This document shows, piece after piece, positions 6,741 to 10,887 of a stretch of 10,887 bases of DNA (its first letter is position 1; each line of letters begins with the position of its first letter). Source of the DNA: an uncultured Clostridia bacterium. Lineage in GTDB: Bacteria > Bacillota > Clostridia > Oscillospirales > Acutalibacteraceae. The notes beneath the pieces are model-generated. The model searched no databases. It saw only the letters and a list, made by a program, of their open reading frames with translations, and was not told the DNA's origin. Location: NCBI GenBank assembly GCA_937912175.1, contig CALDOU010000037.1, forward strand, positions 1-10,887, written 5' to 3'. The translations under genes and the position numbers were made by a program.

Positions 6741-9710
6741 ATGAGTAAAAAATTGTTATCCGAGCCACACGAAATATCACCGAATTTAAATAATACACAA
6801 AAAGAAAATAAATCCTCAAAACGGGGAGGATCAAAATTTCTTGAGTTTTTTTCCAACCCTAAAGTAAAATACTCTATTTTGGCGGTATGTGTACTTATAG
6901 TTGCGTATTTGGTGCAATATTTTGTAAATAAACCGAATTTCGGAACATTTTTAAGCTCAGACATGGATCCTTTGGGCAATGTATATGTTTTGGGTGTTGA
7001 TGAAGAACAAGACCAATATAAAGTTACTAAAGTTTCAAAAAGCGGTGCGTCTTTATTTAGTATAAATCTTGAAAAATCAAATAAAGATTATGCATATCAT
7101 TATAGTAATATGGAAGCGGATACGGAAGGAAACTTTTATTTTGTTAAAGAGCAAAGAGATTTAAAGGCTGTTGTTTCAGATAAATCACTTTATCCTATAA
7201 AACGTGAATCGGTTTTAATGTATGATACGAATGGTAACTATATTAAAGAAGTAGTCAGTATGGATTTTTCAAAATATACAAATCCTCCTACTAAAAATTA
7301 TATAAAAAAGCTTCAGTTGGTTAATCAATCATTAACGGTCGTGGGATGTATAGATGAAAATTATGATGTTATAACCGCAAATCCGTTGTTGGATGAGAGC
7401 CCCAAAAAAACGCAAACGTTTGCAATAAATTCTCCTTATAATACTACCGACAGATCTCTTGAATGGGTAAGTGATATATGTGTTTTAAGTAACGGAAGAG
7501 TTTTTTATGCTACAAGGAACGGCGAACTTTGGGGAATGGATAACCAAGGTGTTTTTATGAATTATTCTAACGCTGTTTCAAACTCTCAGTTTATACTTTT
7601 GGAAATGAATGTAGATGTAAACGATAATATATACTTTAACGATACTGTTACGGGAAATTTTTATAAATTTGATACCGGAAGTATAATTGCCAAGGCTATA
7701 TATGGTTTAGACAGTTATTTAGACGATAAAAAAAGTATATCTATGCGTGATGTAAGAAAAGTAAAAGTTGTGGATGAAAACAACTTTTATGCTCCTTCGA
7801 AAGCTTTTAATCGACCTTTTTATATAAAATTTGGTGAAAAACCATTGTTAATCAGTGATGTACGGGGTAAATTTTTTCCGTGGGGTCTTCTGATTATGGC
7901 GGCAGTATGCCTTTTAGCCGTTGCTATATATTTTATAGTCAAGTATTTAAGTAATTTTGAAATAAAAAGAATACCATTGGCTGTTAGAATTCTTTCGATG
8001 TTCTTTCCGGTTTATTTAATTTCTATGGGTGTTTTGGTATATATTAATACAAGCGACGCGGTAGTGGAATATATGTCTATCTTAAAAAGCGAGCAGGAAA
8101 GAGGAGCAAAAACTGTTGCGGATTGTATTAATGGGGGAGATTTTTCTAAATTAAATCAAGTTTCGGATTATATGAATCCGGACTATGTTAAATTGAAAAA
8201 ATCTATTTATGACGGATATAGCGAATTGACATTGAAAATTGGTGATAAAAGCGATTACTTGGTAACTTATATAGAACACTATGACAAACTTTATGCTACA
8301 TCATTAACAACTAAATATGGTGTTACCTCCGGTTCTTATGACGAATTAAAGTATACCGACCCGGATATGGTATCTTCCGAATACGCATTGGTTGATACTT
8401 TGTTGGAACGTGACGAAGCGGAATCTTTGTATAATATATGGAATCAATTTTCCAAAAAAACCAATCAAACCGATTCTTTGGAAGCAAACTTCCGAGATGT
8501 TTACGGAAATATTATGGGTTCCTTTGTGGCAATAAAAAATAATAACGGGAATGTAGTCGGGTTTGTTGGAAACTATTTAGATTCCGATATTCACAGTTCT
8601 CGTGAATTCTGGAGAATTTTCAAACATTCTTTAGCAATAATTTTGATTGTTACGATTTTTGTGTTTGCTTATTTGTGTTTTGTAATCAAATTGTGCTTAA
8701 GACCACTTAAAAAGATTGAAACAGCCATAAACACTATGGAAAAAGGAAAATGGGACACGAAAGTTCGAGTGAAAACTAAAGATGAATTTGCTGACATTGC
8801 AAGTGCTTTTAATTTAATGTCGGAAAAAATTGACAGATATACTTCTAATTTAATACGACTTAACAAAGAATATATAAGATACGTTCCTACGGAAATATTT
8901 AGGCTAATGAACAAAGAGAAAATAACTCAAGTTCAACTTTATGACCATAGCATTGTTAATATGAATATGCTTTATGTTACTTTCAATTTACCGTGTAAGG
9001 GAACTTATGATTTTAAAGACGAAGACGAAATTTTTGAAGCGCTGAGTAAAACATATTTAGAGATGTTTAAAGTTGTCGAAAATAATAACGGCATAGTTCA
9101 ATCTTTTGATGGTTTGGATGCGGTCATATTGTTCCCCGAAAGTGCAACAGACGCTTTCAATGCTTCCATTCAATTTAAAGAAGTAGATATTCATAAGTCC
9201 ATTAAAAAACAAATCAGTGTTACTTTGGGCTCCGGAGATGTTCTTATCGGAGTTTCCGGTGATAAAGACAGACGTGGGGTTGTTGTAGTATCGGATGAAA
9301 TAATGCAAATGTTTAATATAGATGCTCAAATTCAAAAAATAGGAATTAATCATGTTGCGACAAAATCGATAATTGATTGTTTGAGTAAAGACGCCCCATA
9401 TAGTTACAGGTTTATAGGCAGGATCGGAAATATAACCGGGGAAGGATATACGGAAATTTATGAAATAATTGAAGCTTCCAATAAATATAAAAAAGACCTA
9501 TACCTTTCAACAAAAGAATTTTTCGAAAAAGCTGTTAATTGTTATTTGATGCATGATTTTGAAGAAGCAAGACGTATTTTTACCGATGTTTTAAGAGTAA
9601 ATGAAAATGATAAAGTTTCAATTCATTATTTGATGAAATGTGAAGAACAAATGGGAAGATTGGGTAAAAATTCAATGTCCGGAAAAGGGTTTACGGGATA
9701 TTTGATGTAA
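6741..9710 (+). CDS. Receptor with HAMP and degenerate class III cyclase domain
   Basis: The product is 989 residues. In order: a polar N-terminus; TM1 at 43-62; an outside domain (65-375) with repeated strands such as DPLGNVYVLG, TEGNFYFV, SNGRVFYATRNGELWGMD and DVNDNIYF, typical of NHL-like beta-propellers; TM2 at 380-400; TM3 at 412-435; a Cache-like outside domain (436-625); TM4 at 629-650; HAMP at 653-700; a class III nucleotide-cyclase-like domain (711-910); and a TPR-like helix pair (922-970). The cyclase part begins with YVPTEIFRLM and ends in RFIGR...YTEIYEI, as bacterial adenylate cyclases do. Its first metal-binding Asp position is Thr747 (LYVTFNLP where SDIRGFT is expected), and the Asn/Arg pair of 'VNLASR' is replaced in IMQMFNID (854-861). 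It is therefore probably inactive and acts as a sensor or scaffold. GAGGT lies about 10 bases before the ATG. The leader-peptide genes follow 30 bases after its stop. Confidence 0.88.
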   Translation: MSKKLLSEPHEISPNLNNTQKENKSSKRGGSKFLEFFSNPKVKYSILAVCVLIVAYLVQYFVNKPNFGTFLSSDMDPLGNVYVLGVDEEQDQYKVTKVSKSGASLFSINLEKSNKDYAYHYSNMEADTEGNFYFVKEQRDLKAVVSDKSLYPIKRESVLMYDTNGNYIKEVVSMDFSKYTNPPTKNYIKKLQLVNQSLTVVGCIDENYDVITANPLLDESPKKTQTFAINSPYNTTDRSLEWVSDICVLSNGRVFYATRNGELWGMDNQGVFMNYSNAVSNSQFILLEMNVDVNDNIYFNDTVTGNFYKFDTGSIIAKAIYGLDSYLDDKKSISMRDVRKVKVVDENNFYAPSKAFNRPFYIKFGEKPLLISDVRGKFFPWGLLIMAAVCLLAVAIYFIVKYLSNFEIKRIPLAVRILSMFFPVYLISMGVLVYINTSDAVVEYMSILKSEQERGAKTVADCINGGDFSKLNQVSDYMNPDYVKLKKSIYDGYSELTLKIGDKSDYLVTYIEHYDKLYATSLTTKYGVTSGSYDELKYTDPDMVSSEYALVDTLLERDEAESLYNIWNQFSKKTNQTDSLEANFRDVYGNIMGSFVAIKNNNGNVVGFVGNYLDSDIHSSREFWRIFKHSLAIILIVTIFVFAYLCFVIKLCLRPLKKIETAINTMEKGKWDTKVRVKTKDEFADIASAFNLMSEKIDRYTSNLIRLNKEYIRYVPTEIFRLMNKEKITQVQLYDHSIVNMNMLYVTFNLPCKGTYDFKDEDEIFEALSKTYLEMFKVVENNNGIVQSFDGLDAVILFPESATDAFNASIQFKEVDIHKSIKKQISVTLGSGDVLIGVSGDKDRRGVVVVSDEIMQMFNIDAQIQKIGINHVATKSIIDCLSKDAPYSYRFIGRIGNITGEGYTEIYEIIEASNKYKKDLYLSTKEFFEKAVNCYLMHDFEEARRIFTDVLRVNENDKVSIHYLMKCEEQMGRLGKNSMSGKGFTGYLM

Positions 9711-9740
9711 GGATAAAGAAATAAAAAAGGAGGGGTGAAT

Positions 9741-10181
9741 ATGGATGAAAAAATTATTGAATTGTTAAAGCAGCCGGATTTTATGAATAAGATTATAAAT
9801 GAAGACGACGTCTTTAAAGTGAAGAGTTTTTTCAAAGAAGAGGGCATAGATATCAGCGACGAAGATTTAAAAAAGTTGGGAAATATAATATATCATTCTT
9901 TGGATACGATATCTCAACTTTCGGAAGAGGATATGAAAAATATTTCCGGGGGTGCAGACCCTCCAACATCGGAAAGTAGCAACAAAGAAACAACAGGTAC
10001 GTCACCCAATACTCCGGCCGAATTAACGAAAAAAGAAAAGATTTTTGAAGCGATTCACGAAAACAAAGGTTATATTATAGTAGGTTCGGTGTCGTTATGT
10101 GTAGGCACGATATACAGTATTAAAACCGTTATGAGGCGTGTTCGAAAGAACCGTGAAAAATCTTGGATTAAAAAATCTTAG
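9741..10181 (+). CDS. Double-glycine leader protein 1, C-terminal membrane helix
   Basis: The product is 146 residues. Residues 1-71 look like a Nif11-like/bacteriocin-type leader. They comprise IIELLKQPDFMNKI (5-18), a second helix ending in GIDISDEDLKKLG (35-47), then LSEEDMKNISGG (60-71) with the Gly-Gly cleavage motif at 70-71. The 75-residue remainder has a Pro/Ser/Thr/Asn-rich linker (72-95), a short charged helix, one transmembrane helix (about 111-130) and a basic tail with SWIKK near the end. The only cysteine (120) is inside the helix, so it is not an obvious lanthipeptide or sactipeptide core. ATG 9741 is chosen because AAGGAGG ends 6 bases upstream; the GTG at 9735 overlaps that site. 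It lies 30 bases after the cyclase-like gene with no terminator, so the two are probably co-transcribed. In known systems such leaders are cleaved by C39-peptidase ABC exporters; whether this one is cleaved is inference. Confidence 0.78.
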   Translation: MDEKIIELLKQPDFMNKIINEDDVFKVKSFFKEEGIDISDEDLKKLGNIIYHSLDTISQLSEEDMKNISGGADPPTSESSNKETTGTSPNTPAELTKKEKIFEAIHENKGYIIVGSVSLCVGTIYSIKTVMRRVRKNREKSWIKKS

Positions 10182-10264
10182 GTTTAATAACATTTAGTTA
10201 GCAATGTTTTTAAATATAAAAAATTAATTAAAAAGGGGGAAAGGAGATATAATCTCCGAAAAAA
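10182..10264 (+). other. Spacer between leader-protein genes 1 and 2
   Basis: The 83 bases contain a weak A/T-rich inverted repeat AACATT (10189-10194) and AATGTT (10203-10208) followed by a short T run, which might pause or attenuate transcription but is too weak to call a terminator. The second half holds the purine-rich ribosome binding region and the hairpin listed next. Confidence 0.4.
10233..10264 (+). promoter_or_regulatory. Unusual ribosome binding region with hairpin before gene 2
   Basis: The run AAGGGGGAAAGGAG ends 18 bases before the ATG at 10265, too far for a normal site. GGAGAT (10243-10248) and ATCTCC (10252-10257) form a perfect 6-bp stem with a 3-base loop. If folded, the hairpin hides GGAG but brings the outer GGGGG (10235-10239) to an effective distance of about 10 bases from the ATG. 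Translation may therefore depend on RNA folding. Confidence 0.5.
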
Positions 10265-10789
10265 ATGGAAAAAAATTTTGAAAAATTAATGGAAAACAAA
10301 GAGTTTGTTGAAAAAATCATGAAAAAGGAAAGCAAAGAAGAAGTAAAAAAAGCGTTTGAAGCCGAAAAAGTTAAAATTTCAGATGAAGACCTAAACTCTC
10401 TCGGAGATGTTTTTTGTGATGTTGATAATTGTTTATCCAATTTGGATGACAAGAAATTAAAAGACATCACAGGTGGTGGTGACGGTAAAGAAAGTAGTGT
10501 CTGGAGCCCTATACTTAAGTTAGGTAACGCGGTAGCAGATTATTTGGGAGTGGGAGAAGCGGTAAGACCTATTGAGGAAGGTGTACAAGCTTTAAAAGAT
10601 ATGGATGAGTATCACTCTTACGTTAAAAACGCGAAAAAAGGATCAGAGCATACAGTAAAAGGGCTAAAACAATCCACCGAAAAAGCAAAGTTATACAACG
10701 CTTTGGGTATTGCGGGTATAAGTGCCGTGACTTTTGGGGTATTACTTTATAGTTTTAGAAGTGACATAAAAAAATGGTTTAGAAAATAA
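10265..10789 (+). CDS. Double-glycine leader protein 2, C-terminal membrane helix
   Basis: The product is 174 residues and a paralogue of the preceding gene. Residues 1-71 align with it without gaps: 23 identical positions by my count, including VKISDEDLNSLG (36-47) against IDISDEDLKKLG, and DITGG against NISGG, with Gly-Gly at 70-71 in both (a third Gly follows here). The remaining 103 residues are unlike those of protein 1 until the end. An amphipathic region SSVWSPILKLGNAVADYLG (77-95) and a charged, helical middle (100-142) lead to one membrane helix (about 144-163), then the basic tail SDIKKWFRK, comparable with SWIKK in protein 1. There is no cysteine after the Gly-Gly, so thioether chemistry is unlikely. 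The start is fixed by alignment to the paralogue rather than by its ribosome binding site, which is oddly distant. There is no terminator before the third copy, which starts 50 bases later. Confidence 0.78.
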   Translation: MEKNFEKLMENKEFVEKIMKKESKEEVKKAFEAEKVKISDEDLNSLGDVFCDVDNCLSNLDDKKLKDITGGGDGKESSVWSPILKLGNAVADYLGVGEAVRPIEEGVQALKDMDEYHSYVKNAKKGSEHTVKGLKQSTEKAKLYNALGIAGISAVTFGVLLYSFRSDIKKWFRK

Positions 10790-10839
10790 AATCTGACCGA
10801 TATACTTTTGATTTCATTTTTAAAAAGGAGATGATTTTT

Positions 10840-10887
10840 ATGTCTAAACCTATTGATGAATTATTGCAAGATAATAGTTTTGTTGAA
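10840..10887 (+). CDS. Double-glycine leader protein 3 (partial, cut by window end)
   Basis: Only 16 codons are present, MSKPIDELLQDNSFVE. They match the opening of the two preceding proteins (ELLKQPDFMN and KLMENKEFVE): hydrophobic, x, Leu-hydrophobic, four residues, Phe-hydrophobic. AAGGAG at 10825-10830 is 9 bases from the ATG, a normal site. The reading frame is open to the window edge. This makes at least three tandem members, so the array probably continues to the right. Confidence 0.7.
   Translation, partial: MSKPIDELLQDNSFVE

Noticed and set aside
6680..6979. Minus-strand open frame of 99 residues over the leader and start of the cyclase-like gene
   Set aside because: It lies mostly opposite a well-supported gene, shows no site or family motif, and would run against the assigned operon.
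10189..10211. A/T-rich inverted repeat AACATT/AATGTT with a T run, possible terminator between leader genes 1 and 2
   Set aside because: The stem is only 6 bp, with one G-C pair and an 8-base loop, too weak to call a terminator; at most a pause site.
9741..10789. Lanthipeptide, sactipeptide or other Cys-based RiPP precursors
   Set aside because: After the Gly-Gly the first protein has one Cys, inside its membrane helix, and the second has none; no modifying enzyme is in the window.
1..10887. CRISPR arrays, tRNA/rRNA genes, insertion sequences or phage genes
   Set aside because: No regular direct repeats, RNA gene motifs, transposase, integrase or terminal inverted repeats were seen on either strand.

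Overview
The window is AT-rich, with purine-rich Shine-Dalgarno sequences (GGGGG or AGGAG types), a typical rho-independent terminator, and gene families I associate with the Bacillota, especially anaerobic Clostridia (Oscillospiraceae/Ruminococcaceae-like). No RNA gene, CRISPR array, insertion sequence or integrase is visible. The species cannot be named from the sequence alone.

Left part (1-3280, + strand): a complete gyrA (GyrA box QRRGGRG, catalytic Tyr134) is followed by a GNAT-family N-acetyltransferase and a strong hairpin terminator. Middle part: a single-pass membrane protein of unknown function (3434-4165, +) converges, with only 5 bp between stop codons, on a three-gene minus-strand operon of small Lys/Glu/Asn-rich proteins (5210 down to 4171). 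These resemble small hypothetical proteins of Clostridia; one ends in a pair of short hydrophobic segments.

Right part (5331-10887): this is the most interesting region. Two large membrane proteins are transcribed divergently from promoters whose -10 boxes lie 2 bp apart. Leftward is a protein that I read as a catalytically dead Ser/Thr-kinase-like domain, a transmembrane helix and an extracellular LysM domain. Rightward is a 989-residue protein with an extracytoplasmic beta-propeller-like domain, a Cache-like segment, a HAMP domain, a degenerate class III nucleotide-cyclase domain lacking key catalytic residues, and a C-terminal TPR-like helix pair. Thirty bases after it, in the same direction, starts a tandem series of at least three proteins sharing an N-terminal double-glycine leader of the Nif11/bacteriocin type. 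In the two complete copies the Gly-Gly lies at the same residue (70-71), and each carries a single C-terminal transmembrane helix with a basic, Trp-containing tail. The third copy runs off the window.

Working model (inference): the two receptor-like proteins, both apparently built on inactive enzyme folds, form an envelope-sensing pair that shares a promoter region. The right-hand one is co-transcribed with a family of leader-bearing, membrane-inserting peptides. A dedicated C39-peptidase ABC exporter or maturation enzyme would be expected to the right of the window but is not visible here.
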